A stretch of 46,081 nt of DNA from an uncultured Lachnospiraceae bacterium (lineage in GTDB: Bacteria > Bacillota > Clostridia > Lachnospirales > Lachnospiraceae): the NCBI GenBank assembly GCA_945609985.1, contig CALYZQ010000007.1, forward strand, positions 1 to 46,081, given 5' to 3'. A program made the position numbers and the translations under genes. The notes beneath the pieces were generated by a model that searched no databases, was not told the origin of the DNA, and saw nothing but the letters and a program-made list of their open reading frames with translations. Below are positions 8,243-16,802 of the stretch, in pieces. Numbering within the stretch: position 1 is the stretch's first letter; every line of letters starts with the position of its first letter.

Positions 8243-9248
8243 CTGTCTTTGCTCCATCCAATCCGAAATGGGTTCGTACCTTCTTAGTAATCTCCTCACA
8301 TACTGTAGGATTGTCCTTCAGATACTGCTTGGCATTCTCACGTCCCTGACCAATCTTATTACCTTCGTAAGCATACCATGCACCGGATTTATTAATTACA
8401 TCAATACTTGCTGCCAAATCAAGAATATCACCTACCATGGAGATACCTTCTCCAAACATAATATCAAATTCAGCTTCCTTAAAGGGAGGAGCCACCTTAT
8501 TCTTCACAACCTTCACACGGGTACGGTTACCGATAACCTCTCCGCCCTGCTTTAAGGATTCAATTCTTCTTACATCCATGCGGACAGAAGCGTAGAACTT
8601 CAGTGCACGTCCACCTGTAGTCGTCTCCGGATTACCGAACATAACACCAATCTTCTCACGGAGCTGATTGATAAATACTACGGTACAATTAGACTTGCTG
8701 ATAACTGCAGTCAGCTTACGCAGCGCCTGAGACATCAAGCGCGCCTGAAGACCCACATGGCTGTCACCCATATCCCCGTCAATCTCAGCCTTGGGTACCA
8801 GTGCCGCAACGGAGTCCACCACGACAATATCCATTGCGCCGGAACGCACCATGGTCTCCGTAATCTCCATTGCCTGCTCTCCGTTGTCAGGCTGTGAAAT
8901 ATACAGATTATCAATATCTACACCGATATTCTTGGCGTATACGGGGTCGAGCGCATGCTCCGCATCAATAAAACCTGCAATACCGCCCCTCTTCTGTACT
9001 TCTGCAATCATATGTAAGGTAACCGTGGTCTTACCACTGGACTCCGGTCCGTAAATCTCAATAATTCTACCCTTGGGAATACCGCCAAGTCCCAAAGCCA
9101 CATCAAGGCTTAAAGAACCAGTGGGAATAGTCTCCACGCTCATCTGAGCCGTGGGGTCACCAAGCTTCATAACGGCACCCTTTCCATACTGTTTCTCAAT
9201 CTGTCCTATCGCGGCATCCAATGCCTTTAACTTCTCATCTCTTTCCAT
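8220..9248 (-). CDS. recA: Recombinase RecA
   Basis: A 342-residue RecA, the strand-exchange protein of homologous recombination and co-protease for LexA. Visible: Walker [11 protein letters not shown] (near 65), Walker [11 protein letters not shown] (near 140), loop 1 [18 protein letters not shown] and loop 2 [19 protein letters not shown]. The start at 9248 is set by GGAG 7 nt upstream; the reading from 9269 would run into the LexA box. Transcription comes from a strong promoter overlapped by LexA sites. The C-terminal tail is acidic (DADNADN), as usual. Confidence 0.97.
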   Translation of the reverse strand: MERDEKLKALDAAIGQIEKQYGKGAVMKLGDPTAQMSVETIPTGSLSLDVALGLGGIPKGRIIEIYGPESSGKTTVTLHMIAEVQKRGGIAGFIDAEHALDPVYAKNIGVDIDNLYISQPDNGEQAMEITETMVRSGAMDIVVVDSVAALVPKAEIDGDMGDSHVGLQARLMSQALRKLTAVISKSNCTVVFINQLREKIGVMFGNPETTTGGRALKFYASVRMDVRRIESLKQGGEVIGNRTRVKVVKNKVAPPFKEAEFDIMFGEGISMVGDILDLAASIDVINKSGAWYAYEGNKIGQGRENAKQYLKDNPTVCEEITKKVRTHFGLDGAKTDADNADN

Positions 9249-9270
9249 TTCGTTTCTCCTTTTCTTCAAG

Positions 9271-9321
9271 GAACAAATGTTCTGTTAATACTAGAATAAA
9301 ACATTTGTTCGTATTTGTCAA
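9271..9321 (-). promoter_or_regulatory. recA promoter with LexA (SOS) boxes
   Basis: On the minus strand TTGACA (9316-9321) and TATTCT (9293-9298) are 17 bp apart. A perfect LexA/DinR palindrome GAACAAATGTTC lies at 9271-9282, near the start of transcription. A second, imperfect site (CGAACAAATGTTT on the minus strand, 9299-9311) lies in the promoter spacer. The Bacillota LexA consensus is GAAC-4N-GTTC, so the gene should be repressed by LexA and induced by DNA damage. Confidence 0.85.
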
Positions 9322-9503
9322 TCATTTTTTGTAAATCTTACGATAATAAATATACACAGTCACATGTACCATAAAACTCCCTCAATGGCACTCCCCCCTC
9401 TCTCATAACTTATTCTTCTGAAATCTTTGGCGAACTGCCGGAATTTGTAGGCTGCAACGGCAAATTACCGTTACTTTATAAAGATATATCAGATATTAAA
9501 AAT

Positions 9504-9541
9504 GTAACATAAATCCCGCCTGTTGACAAGATTTATGTTAC
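9504..9541 (-). terminator. Inverted repeat after cinA, likely terminator
   Basis: A perfect 12-bp inverted repeat, GTAACATAAATC and GATTTATGTTAC, 15 bp beyond the cinA stop codon, followed by ATTTTTAA on the minus strand. It probably ends the yicC-cinA operon. The rest of the 9322-9503 gap has no recognisable feature. Confidence 0.55.
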
Positions 9542-9556
9542 ACTATTCATTCATTA

Positions 9557-10825
9557 TTATTTCTTTTCTCCGAAAGTCACCTTGCTGAAATATTCCAGCA
9601 TACAGCTTCTCATCAGTCTGAGTGCCGCACTTACGGTAGCCTCTCTTATTATCATGCGGTTTCCGCTAAAATGGAATTCCTTCACCGTAGTATTGCCCTT
9701 CACATCACAGGCGATATACACAAGTCCTACCGGCTTTTCCTTGGTTCCGCCGTCGGGTCCCGCAATACCTGTTACCGCCACTGCCACATCTGCCTTTGTT
9801 TCCAGCGCAATACCCTTTACCATCTCTTCCGCAGTCTGCTTGCTCACGGCACCGTGTTTCTGCAAGGTGGTCTTCTTCACACCCAAAAGCTTTCTCTTGG
9901 CTTTGTTGGAATAGGTGACAAAACCTGCTTTATATGCATCAGAAACACCGGGCACGTTAATCAGTCTTGCGGAAAGAAGTCCTCCCGTACAGGATTCCGC
10001 ACAGGTAACCGTTAATTCATTGGCTATCAATAAATCAACAACCGCTTTCTCCAAAGTAACAGCCTCATCTGTAGTATAAACATCCTGACCGTAGCGGTTC
10101 TTGATATCCTTAACCACCGGTTTAATCAGCTTGTTTGCATCCTTTTTGGTATCCGCTTTTGCAGTGACACGGATATGAACCTCTCCGGTCTTTGCATAGG
10201 TTGCAATAGTGGGATTGGTCTGATTGTCTATCAAATCCTTAAGCTCCGTCTCCACCCTGCTTTCCGATACACCGCACAGCTTCACTGTCTGGGACAGAAT
10301 AATACCGGGGGTAAGCTTCTTCAGATAAGGTACAACACTCTCCTCAAACATGGGAATCAGCTCATTGGGAGGTCCAGGCAACAAAATCACCTTCACATTA
10401 TCCGTCTCAATCGCCATGCCCGGTGCCGTGCCGTTATTGTTATCAAAAATCACTGCACCCTCGGGAAGCATAGCCTGCTTCCAGTTATTTTCCGTAGGCT
10501 TCAAATCACGTCTGGTAAAATACTCCGCAATACGCTCCATGCTGCGCTCATCAACCTGCAATTCTTTGCCGCAATACTTCGCAGCTACTTCTTTGGTAAG
10601 GTCATCCTCTGTGGGACCCAAACCACCGCACATAATTACAATGTCAGACCTCTTTGCCGCACAATCAAGCACTGATGTCATGCGCTCTGCCTGGTCTCCT
10701 ACTACGGATTGAAAATAGCAGGACAAACCAAGTGCTGCACACTGCTCAGAAAGATATGCAGCATTTGTATTTACGATATTTCCGAGTAAAAGTTCAGTTC
10801 CTACACAAATCAATTCAACTACCAT
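9557..10825 (-). CDS. cinA: CinA, nicotinamide-nucleotide amidase / competence-damage protein
   Basis: A 422-residue two-domain CinA. The N-terminal MoCF-like domain (about 1-170) has ICVGTELLLGNIVNTNA and CGGLGPTEDDLTKE. The C-terminal amidase domain (about 265-415) has TCAESCTGGLLSARL and AVTGIAGPDGGT, typical of PncC, which deamidates nicotinamide mononucleotide for NAD recycling. The role in competence is known in some Bacillota and not shown here. It is the last gene of the yicC operon and immediately precedes recA, as in several Gram-positive genomes, though recA has its own promoter. Confidence 0.93.
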   Translation of the reverse strand: MVVELICVGTELLLGNIVNTNAAYLSEQCAALGLSCYFQSVVGDQAERMTSVLDCAAKRSDIVIMCGGLGPTEDDLTKEVAAKYCGKELQVDERSMERIAEYFTRRDLKPTENNWKQAMLPEGAVIFDNNNGTAPGMAIETDNVKVILLPGPPNELIPMFEESVVPYLKKLTPGIILSQTVKLCGVSESRVETELKDLIDNQTNPTIATYAKTGEVHIRVTAKADTKKDANKLIKPVVKDIKNRYGQDVYTTDEAVTLEKAVVDLLIANELTVTCAESCTGGLLSARLINVPGVSDAYKAGFVTYSNKAKRKLLGVKKTTLQKHGAVSKQTAEEMVKGIALETKADVAVAVTGIAGPDGGTKEKPVGLVYIACDVKGNTTVKEFHFSGNRMIIREATVSAALRLMRSCMLEYFSKVTFGEKK

Positions 10826-10839
10826 ATTAACCAGCCTTT

Positions 10840-11445
10840 CTATTTTATATCCTTCATAACTGCTCTGTTTTTCACCAGATAATCAACCAGGGAAATAATG
10901 GTAAGTGCCAAGGAAACCCACATTATGATATCAGTCACAAGCTGAAGCTCAGAGCCATTGTGTGGCAGGAAGTTACCATTGTTTACAATCATCAGACATA
11001 TCATTATCATCTGCATGGTGGTTTTCCACTTGCCCCAATAACTTGCGGCTATTACAACACCGTTATCTGCAGCTACTGTTCTGAATCCACCGATGATAAA
11101 CTCTCTGCTGATAATGATAATAACCACCCATGCAGGAATTCTGCCCATGTCAACCAGCGCTATTAACGCCGCACACACCAAAAGTTTATCCGCAACAGGA
11201 TCCATAAATTTACCGAAATTGGTTATCAGATTGTACTTTCTGGCAATCTTTCCATCCACCATATCCGTAAGGCTTGCAATGATAAAAATGGCAAGCGCGA
11301 TAAAATCCACATATTCCATGATGCCACCGAAAATCATTTTAAACCAGCCCCACTCATGCTCACCGCCAAGCAACAGCAGCAAAAAGGGCACAATCAAAAT
11401 CACTCTGAAAATTGTAAGCTTATTGGGTAAATTCATTTTACTCAT
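10840..11445 (-). CDS. pgsA: CDP-diacylglycerol--glycerol-3-phosphate 3-phosphatidyltransferase
   Basis: Makes phosphatidylglycerol phosphate from CDP-diacylglycerol and glycerol 3-phosphate, the committed step to phosphatidylglycerol. The 201-residue membrane protein has the CDP-alcohol phosphotransferase motif DMVDGKIARKYN followed by NFGKFMDPVADK, with the metal-binding aspartates present, and several hydrophobic helices. Start ATG at 11445 has AGGAG 9 nt upstream and overlaps the rimO stop by 8 bp, implying coupling. Confidence 0.93.
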   Translation of the reverse strand: MSKMNLPNKLTIFRVILIVPFLLLLLGGEHEWGWFKMIFGGIMEYVDFIALAIFIIASLTDMVDGKIARKYNLITNFGKFMDPVADKLLVCAALIALVDMGRIPAWVVIIIISREFIIGGFRTVAADNGVVIAASYWGKWKTTMQMIMICLMIVNNGNFLPHNGSELQLVTDIIMWVSLALTIISLVDYLVKNRAVMKDIK

Positions 11446-12766
11446 GATAAATCTCTCCTATCAAATCATATTCATTGGCATCCGTTACCATTACTTTTAC
11501 AAAGTCTCCGGTCACTAAACTGGCCGTGGTATTTACAAACAGGTAACCATCCACATTGGGGGCATCACGGTAGGTCCGTGCCACATACACATCCTCGTCC
11601 GCCACCTTTCCTTCAATCATGGCTACAAGCACCCTTCCAATCATATCCTCCGCCTTTTCAAAAGCGATTTCCTGCTGAAGCTCCATCAGTTCATCCCTGC
11701 GTGCTTCCTTAATCTCTTCCGCTATCTGCTCAGGCATATTTGCCGCCGGTGTATCCTCTTCCTGCGAATAGGCAAACACGCCCAATCTGTCAAATTCCAT
11801 TTCGTCCGCAAAATTGTAAAGTTCTTCAAAGTCTTCCTGGGTTTCTCCGGGGAAACCGCTAATCAGGGTAGTCCTAAGACAAATGTCCGGAATACGGTTT
11901 CTTAGCTTTGCAATTACGTCCCTTAAGTCATCCTGGGAAGTTCTTCTTCCCATACGCTTGAGCACCGCATCCGAAGCATGCTGGATGGGAATATCCAGAT
12001 AATGACACACCTTGGGCTCCGTTGCGATTGCCTCTATTAATTCATCGGTTATCTCCTCAGGATAACAGTATAAAATACGAATCCAGCAGATACCGCTTAT
12101 CTGTGCCAGCTCGTGTAACAGCTTGGGAAGACTCTTCTTACCATACAAATCCACACCGTAAAGTGTGGTTTCCTGGGCCACTAAAATAAACTCCTTTACG
12201 CCGCCCTCTGCAAGTACCTTGGCTTCTGCAACCAGATTTTCCATTGGCACACTTCTAAAGCTTCCCCTCACCTTGGGAATAATACAATAGGTGCAGTGCT
12301 TATCACAGCCTTCTGCAATTTTTAAATATGCAAAATGTCCTCCTGTGGTTACAATACGCTTTTTGCCTGTAGTGGGAGCTTCATTGATGTCCCTACAATG
12401 CTGTCCTCCCTTGCCCTTAAGAGCCTCTTCAACCGTAGCAACGATTTCCTCTATGGCAGTTGTACCTACGATGGCATCCACCTGGGGAATCTCCGTCTGT
12501 ATTTCATCACGATACCTTTGCGCCAGACAACCGGCTGCTATCAGTGCCTTTAAATTACCGTCTTCTTTCAGCTGTGCCAGTTCCAAGAGCGTGTTAATAC
12601 TCTCTTCCTTTGCATCACCGATAAAGCAACAGGTATTTACCACCGCCACATCGGCCTCTGCCTCGTCATCCGTAAAAGTATATCCCTTTTCCTGAAGCAT
12701 ACCAAGCATCATTTCCGTATCGACCAGATTTTTGTCACAGCCTAAGGACACAAAAATTATCTTCAT
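11438..12766 (-). CDS. rimO: Ribosomal protein S12 methylthiotransferase RimO
   Basis: A 442-residue radical-SAM methylthiotransferase that modifies an aspartate of ribosomal protein S12. Domains: an N-terminal UPF0004 domain with Fe-S cysteines (SLGCDKN, VNTCCFIG), the radical-SAM core with GCDKHCTYCIIP (the CX3CX2C triad) and a C-terminal TRAM domain (about 370-440). The spacing and the short GDFVKV TRAM fit RimO rather than MiaB. An AGGAAGGG site precedes the ATG. Member of the yicC-cinA operon. Confidence 0.93.
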   Translation of the reverse strand: MKIIFVSLGCDKNLVDTEMMLGMLQEKGYTFTDDEAEADVAVVNTCCFIGDAKEESINTLLELAQLKEDGNLKALIAAGCLAQRYRDEIQTEIPQVDAIVGTTAIEEIVATVEEALKGKGGQHCRDINEAPTTGKKRIVTTGGHFAYLKIAEGCDKHCTYCIIPKVRGSFRSVPMENLVAEAKVLAEGGVKEFILVAQETTLYGVDLYGKKSLPKLLHELAQISGICWIRILYCYPEEITDELIEAIATEPKVCHYLDIPIQHASDAVLKRMGRRTSQDDLRDVIAKLRNRIPDICLRTTLISGFPGETQEDFEELYNFADEMEFDRLGVFAYSQEEDTPAANMPEQIAEEIKEARRDELMELQQEIAFEKAEDMIGRVLVAMIEGKVADEDVYVARTYRDAPNVDGYLFVNTTASLVTGDFVKVMVTDANEYDLIGEIYHE

Positions 12767-12788
12767 AAAACCCTTCCTAAACTGAATA

Positions 12789-12813
12789 GTAGCCGGGCAA
12801 GAGCACCGGCTAC
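12789..12813. terminator. Hairpin between rpoZ and rimO
   Basis: A perfect 8-bp stem (GTAGCCGG and CCGGCTAC, 9-nt loop) in the 55-bp gap. No strong T run follows on the minus strand, so it may attenuate or process the operon RNA rather than end it. Confidence 0.4.
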
Positions 12814-12821
12814 CACTTTTC

Positions 12822-13055
12822 TTATTCTTCGTCGCCTAAAATTTTAATTTTGCCCTGATTTAATTCTTCTACAGCAACAGACAGAGGCTTCTTATCCTTG
12901 CCCTCTACCAAAGGCTGATTGCCGCTGATAATCTGTCTTGCTCTCTTGGAAGTAGCCATAACGATGGAATAACGGCTGTTTACAACAGGCGCTTCACCGG
13001 GCTCAACCTCGCTGTTTACTACTTTCATTAAATCGGAATAAGATGGATGTAACAT
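12822..13055 (-). CDS. rpoZ: RNA polymerase omega subunit
   Basis: A 77-residue omega subunit, which helps assemble RNA polymerase around beta-prime. The motif VVNSRYSIVMATSKRARQI (about 24-42) is the conserved core. Its ATG overlaps the gmk stop by one base (TAATG), so the two are coupled; gmk-rpoZ order is conserved in Bacillota. Confidence 0.93.
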   Translation of the reverse strand: MLHPSYSDLMKVVNSEVEPGEAPVVNSRYSIVMATSKRARQIISGNQPLVEGKDKKPLSVAVEELNQGKIKILGDEE

Positions 13056-13690
13056 TAATTTGCTCCTTTCGAGAACTCTTTGAGTTCTTCTCTGATTTCT
13101 TTTATAAATTCATCTCTGCGAATCGGTGCTCTGCGTGCTGCATTTACAAGGCTGTGAAGCTCTTCCACGCACACTTCCAGATTGTCATTCACCACTATAT
13201 AATCATAGGCTTCAATGCCTTCTGATTCCTCACTTGCACGGGATAAGCGCTTTCTGATTACTTCCTCGCTCTCCGTCCCTCTTCCTACCAGTCTGCGTTC
13301 CAATTCCTTTGCACTGGGCGGTGTCACAAATAAAAGCAGGCTCTCAGGAAATTTCTCCTTTACCTGCAGGGCTCCCTGGATTTCAATCTCCAAAATCACA
13401 TCCTTGCCCGCATTAAGCTGCTCCTCCACATATGCCTTGGGAGTGCCGTAATAATTATCACAGTAGCTGGCATATTCGATGAAGCCATCCTCACTGATAT
13501 GCTGTTCAAACTGCGCTTTGTCCGTAAAGAAGTACTCCACCCCGTCTCTCTCGCCCTCTCTGGGCTTTCTGGTGGTCATGGATATGGACAATGCATAATT
13601 GTCATAGGTCTGTAACAGCTTTTTCATCAGAGTGCCTTTTCCCGCACCCGAAAAGCCGGATATTACAATCAAAATACCTTTGTTATTCAA
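13055..13690 (-). CDS. gmk: Guanylate kinase
   Basis: Phosphorylates GMP to GDP with ATP. The 211-residue protein has the P-loop SGFSGAGKGTL near residue 11, the GMP-binding region SMTTRKPREGERDGVEYFF, and ILEIEIQGALQVK. The start codon is TTG at 13690, supported by GGAGG 6 nt upstream and an 8-bp overlap with remA. Genetic order yicC-remA-gmk-rpoZ matches Bacillus yloC-remA-gmk-rpoZ. Confidence 0.95.
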   Translation of the reverse strand: MNNKGILIVISGFSGAGKGTLMKKLLQTYDNYALSISMTTRKPREGERDGVEYFFTDKAQFEQHISEDGFIEYASYCDNYYGTPKAYVEEQLNAGKDVILEIEIQGALQVKEKFPESLLLFVTPPSAKELERRLVGRGTESEEVIRKRLSRASEESEGIEAYDYIVVNDNLEVCVEELHSLVNAARRAPIRRDEFIKEIREELKEFSKGAN

Positions 13691-13958
13691 TAGTATCCTC
13701 CTTTAGGGCAGATAATTCCAACCCTGCCTGTGCGCGACCTGCAATGGTCTCCGGCAGAAGCGCAGAAAGCACTACCTGACTGTTCTCCATCACAAGCACG
13801 GACTTTGTCTTACGTCCCTGAGTGGCATCAATTGCCATGCCGGTCTCCTTAGCCTTCTGTACCAGACGCTTAATCGGAGCCGCATCCGGACTTACAATGG
13901 CTATAATCTTTTCTGTATTTACAATATTTCCAAAACCTATATGAATCAGCTTATTCAT
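13683..13958 (-). CDS. remA: RemA-like regulator (DUF370)
   Basis: A 91-residue protein beginning MNKLIHIGFGNIVNTEKII, the conserved start of the RemA/DUF370 family. In Bacillus subtilis RemA is a DNA-binding activator of biofilm matrix genes. Position between yicC and gmk supports orthology. Its targets in this organism are unknown. Confidence 0.9.
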   Translation of the reverse strand: MNKLIHIGFGNIVNTEKIIAIVSPDAAPIKRLVQKAKETGMAIDATQGRKTKSVLVMENSQVVLSALLPETIAGRAQAGLELSALKEDTIE

Positions 13959-13972
13959 CTGCCACCTGTCGC

Positions 13973-14851
13973 TTACTCAATATTCTGAATCTGCTCTCTA
14001 ACCTTCTCAATCTCGGTCTTAAGCTCAATGGCACAGTTGGAGACCTCCAAATCGTTTGCCTTGGAAAGGATGGTGTTTGCCTCCCTGTTCATCTCCTGTG
14101 CAATAAAGTCCAGCTTACGTCCGATACTTCCGCCTTCCTTCAAGGTCTTCTTAGTAGTCTCGATATGGCTGCGCAGACGCACAATCTCCTCATCCACACA
14201 TATCTTATCGGCAAAAATGGTAACCTCAGTCAACAGTCTGCCTTCATCTACAGTATTATCAGCAAGAAGCTCTCTCACCTTATCTTCCAGCTTCTGTCTG
14301 TATTCTCCTACAAGCTGGGGAGAACGCTCTGCCACAAAATCAACCAAAGTAAGCATGGCATCCAGCTTCTCAATCAAATCATCTCTTAAGTGCTCACCCT
14401 CGGTAATGCGGGTCTGTACAAACATTTCTGCCGCACCGGTAACTGCCTTCTTCAGCTCTTTCCAAAGCTCTTCCTCGTCAATACCCTGCTCTTCCATGGT
14501 GAAAACTTCAGGATACTTGGACAAAGTGGATACGCGGATATCATCATCCAATCCGAAATCCTCTGCCATCTGACGCAGGTACTTTAAGTACTCTCCTGCC
14601 AGTTCCTTGTTATATCTTACGCTGGAGGTGTCTTCCGAAAAATCTTCATAAGAAATAAAAATATCTACCTTACCTCTGGAAATAAAGTTTTTCAGTTCCC
14701 CACGAATTGCTGATTCAAAAAAATTCAGTTTCTTCGGCATCTTAATATTCACATCCAGATAACGGTGATTGACTGATTTCATCTCCACCGTAAACTTTCT
14801 GTTATTCTCTGCGACCTCACATCTGCCGAAGCCTGTCATACTCTTAATCAT
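13973..14851 (-). CDS. yicC: YicC/YloC family endoribonuclease
   Basis: A protein of about 292 residues of the YicC/YloC family, recently described as endoribonucleases. The N terminus MIKSMTGFGR is the family signature; the C-terminal DUF1732 region is visible at EMNREANTILSKAND. ATG 14851 is preferred to 14860 because GAGG lies 9 nt before it. First gene of the operon running to cinA, with a strong promoter just upstream. Confidence 0.9.
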   Translation of the reverse strand: MIKSMTGFGRCEVAENNRKFTVEMKSVNHRYLDVNIKMPKKLNFFESAIRGELKNFISRGKVDIFISYEDFSEDTSSVRYNKELAGEYLKYLRQMAEDFGLDDDIRVSTLSKYPEVFTMEEQGIDEEELWKELKKAVTGAAEMFVQTRITEGEHLRDDLIEKLDAMLTLVDFVAERSPQLVGEYRQKLEDKVRELLADNTVDEGRLLTEVTIFADKICVDEEIVRLRSHIETTKKTLKEGGSIGRKLDFIAQEMNREANTILSKANDLEVSNCAIELKTEIEKVREQIQNIE

Positions 14852-14905
14852 TTTCTTCATCCTCGTACAAAATGTCCTATGGACTTCGTTTACATATCAC
14901 ATTTC

Positions 14906-14934
14906 ATTATAGAATAACTTTTTAGACCCGTCAA
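14906..14934 (-). promoter_or_regulatory. Promoter of the yicC-cinA operon
   Basis: On the minus strand, TTGACG (14929-14934) and TATAAT (14906-14911) with a 17-bp spacer, 55 bp before the yicC start. Confidence 0.8.
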
Positions 14935-14942
14935 GAAAAGAT

Positions 14943-14972
14943 TTGACATCACACCCCGTATGCGCTTATATT
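14943..14972 (+). promoter_or_regulatory. Promoter of rqcH
   Basis: TTGACA (14943-14948) and TATATT (14967-14972) with an 18-bp spacer, 43 bp before the chosen rqcH start; divergent from the yicC promoter. Confidence 0.7.
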
Positions 14973-15015
14973 TAACATAATATCTAAAGACTTGATTCAC
15001 TGTGAGGATTTCATT

Positions 15016-16764
15016 ATGGCTTTTGACGGCATTACCATTGCAAATATTGTGCATGAATTGAAAAAAGAGCTTATCGGCGGACGTCTGACCAAAATCGCCC
15101 AGCCCGAAAGTGATGAGCTTTTACTTACCATAAAATCAACAAACGGACAGAAGCGTCTGCTCATTTCCGCAGATGCCTCCCTGCCCCTGATTTATCTGAC
15201 GGAAAGTAACAAACAAAGCCCCCTGACTGCACCTAATTTCTGCATGCTTCTGCGCAAGCATCTGCAAAACGGCCGCATTACGGACATCAGCCAGCCGGGC
15301 CTGGAACGTATTGTGCGCATTACCTTGGAGCATTTGGATGAGATGGGCGATTTGTGTCAAAAGAATCTCATTGTGGAAATCATGGGCAAACACAGCAACA
15401 TTATCTTCTGCAACGAATCTGACATGATTATTGACAGTATCAAGCATATCTCTGCAGCAGTCAGCAGCATCCGTGAGGTACTTCCGGGCAAGCCCTATTT
15501 TGTGGCAAATACCCAGGATAAGCTGGATGCCCTGACTACAGATTTTAATGGATTTAAGGATGCTGTCGAGCGAAAAGCCCAGCCTATATTTAAGGCAATT
15601 TATGGCAGTTTTACCGGTATTTCCCCTATTCTGGCACAGGAGCTTTGCCATCGTGCAGGTATTGATGGAGAAGCTTCCACAGCAGCCCTGTCCGATGCGG
15701 ATTACTCAAAGCTTTATCAGGTATTTGAAGCGATGACGCTTGCTGTCAAAGCAGGCGAATTTACACCAAACATTGCCTATACCGGTAAGCGTCCCGTTGA
15801 ATATGCCTCCATTCCGCTGACCTTATATGAAAGCGGAGCTGATTCGATAACTCCCTTTGCTTCCATCAGTGCATTGCTTGAGCATTATTATGCGGAGAAA
15901 AATACCCTTACCCGCATCCGTCAGAAATCCGCGGACCTGCGCCGCATCGTGCAGACTGCGTTAGAGCGTGACATCAAAAAGTATGATTTACAGCTGCGTC
16001 AGATACAGGATACCGAGAAAAGGGATACCTATCGGATTTACGGTGAACTGTTAAACACCTACGGCTATGGTGTGGAGCCGGGGGCAAAGTCCATGGAGGC
16101 TTTGAATTATTACACCAATGAAATGATTACAATCCCCCTTGACCCCACCCTGTCAACTACGGAGAATGCGAAAAAATTTTTTGACAAATACGCAAAGCTG
16201 AAGCGTACCTACGAGGCATTGTCTGAACTGACCAAGGAAGTCAAGCAGGAAATCGATCATTTGGAGTCCATAAGCACTTCACTTGATATTGCACTTAAAG
16301 AGGAGGATCTGGTCCAGATTAAGGAGGAACTTATCTCCAGCGGCTTTATCCGCAGAAAAGGAAACGCCAAGAAGGAAAAGATAACCAGCAAACCCTTCCA
16401 CTATATCAGCAGCGACGGTTTCCATATGTATGTGGGCAAAAACAATTTTCAGAATGACGAGCTGACCTTTAAATTTGCCACCGGAAACGATTGGTGGTTC
16501 CACGCAAAAGGAATGCCCGGATCCCACGTCATTGTTAAGCTTGACGGGGCGGATGAATTGCCCGACCGCACCTTTGAAGAGGCAGGTCGCTTGGCTGCTT
16601 ACTACTCCAAGGGACGCGAGCAGGAAAAGGTGGAAATCGACTATATTCAGAAAAAGCATATTAAAAAGCCGGCAGGAGCAGCCCCCGGCTTTGTGGTGTA
16701 CTATACAAATTATTCCCTGATGATTGATTCGGATATCTCCGGAATTGAAAAGGTAGGAGAATAA
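15016..16764 (+). CDS. rqcH: Ribosome quality control protein RqcH (NFACT family)
   Basis: A 582-residue NFACT protein. RqcH binds stalled 50S subunits with peptidyl-tRNA and adds alanine tails that mark the chain for degradation. Seen: the NFACT-N start MAFDGITIANIVHEL, the EIMGKHSNI motif, a central coiled coil (about 290-440) and the C-terminal NFACT-R domain with HAKGMPGSHVIVK (the DWWFHAK region). The start at 15016 is set by GAGG 8 nt upstream; the ATG at 14992 would give an atypical N terminus. Older names are fibronectin-binding protein A/FbpA. It is monocistronic with its own promoter and terminator. Confidence 0.93.
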   Translation: MAFDGITIANIVHELKKELIGGRLTKIAQPESDELLLTIKSTNGQKRLLISADASLPLIYLTESNKQSPLTAPNFCMLLRKHLQNGRITDISQPGLERIVRITLEHLDEMGDLCQKNLIVEIMGKHSNIIFCNESDMIIDSIKHISAAVSSIREVLPGKPYFVANTQDKLDALTTDFNGFKDAVERKAQPIFKAIYGSFTGISPILAQELCHRAGIDGEASTAALSDADYSKLYQVFEAMTLAVKAGEFTPNIAYTGKRPVEYASIPLTLYESGADSITPFASISALLEHYYAEKNTLTRIRQKSADLRRIVQTALERDIKKYDLQLRQIQDTEKRDTYRIYGELLNTYGYGVEPGAKSMEALNYYTNEMITIPLDPTLSTTENAKKFFDKYAKLKRTYEALSELTKEVKQEIDHLESISTSLDIALKEEDLVQIKEELISSGFIRRKGNAKKEKITSKPFHYISSDGFHMYVGKNNFQNDELTFKFATGNDWWFHAKGMPGSHVIVKLDGADELPDRTFEEAGRLAAYYSKGREQEKVEIDYIQKKHIKKPAGAAPGFVVYYTNYSLMIDSDISGIEKVGE

Positions 16765-16790
16765 AAAGGGGGCTATAAAAAGCCCCTTTT
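16764..16790. terminator. Bidirectional terminator between rqcH and the symporter gene
   Basis: AAAAGGGGGCT and AGCCCCTTTT form a stem with A/T flanks. It lies between two convergent stop codons and can serve both genes. Confidence 0.9.
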
Positions 16791-16802
16791 ATGATACACA
16801 TT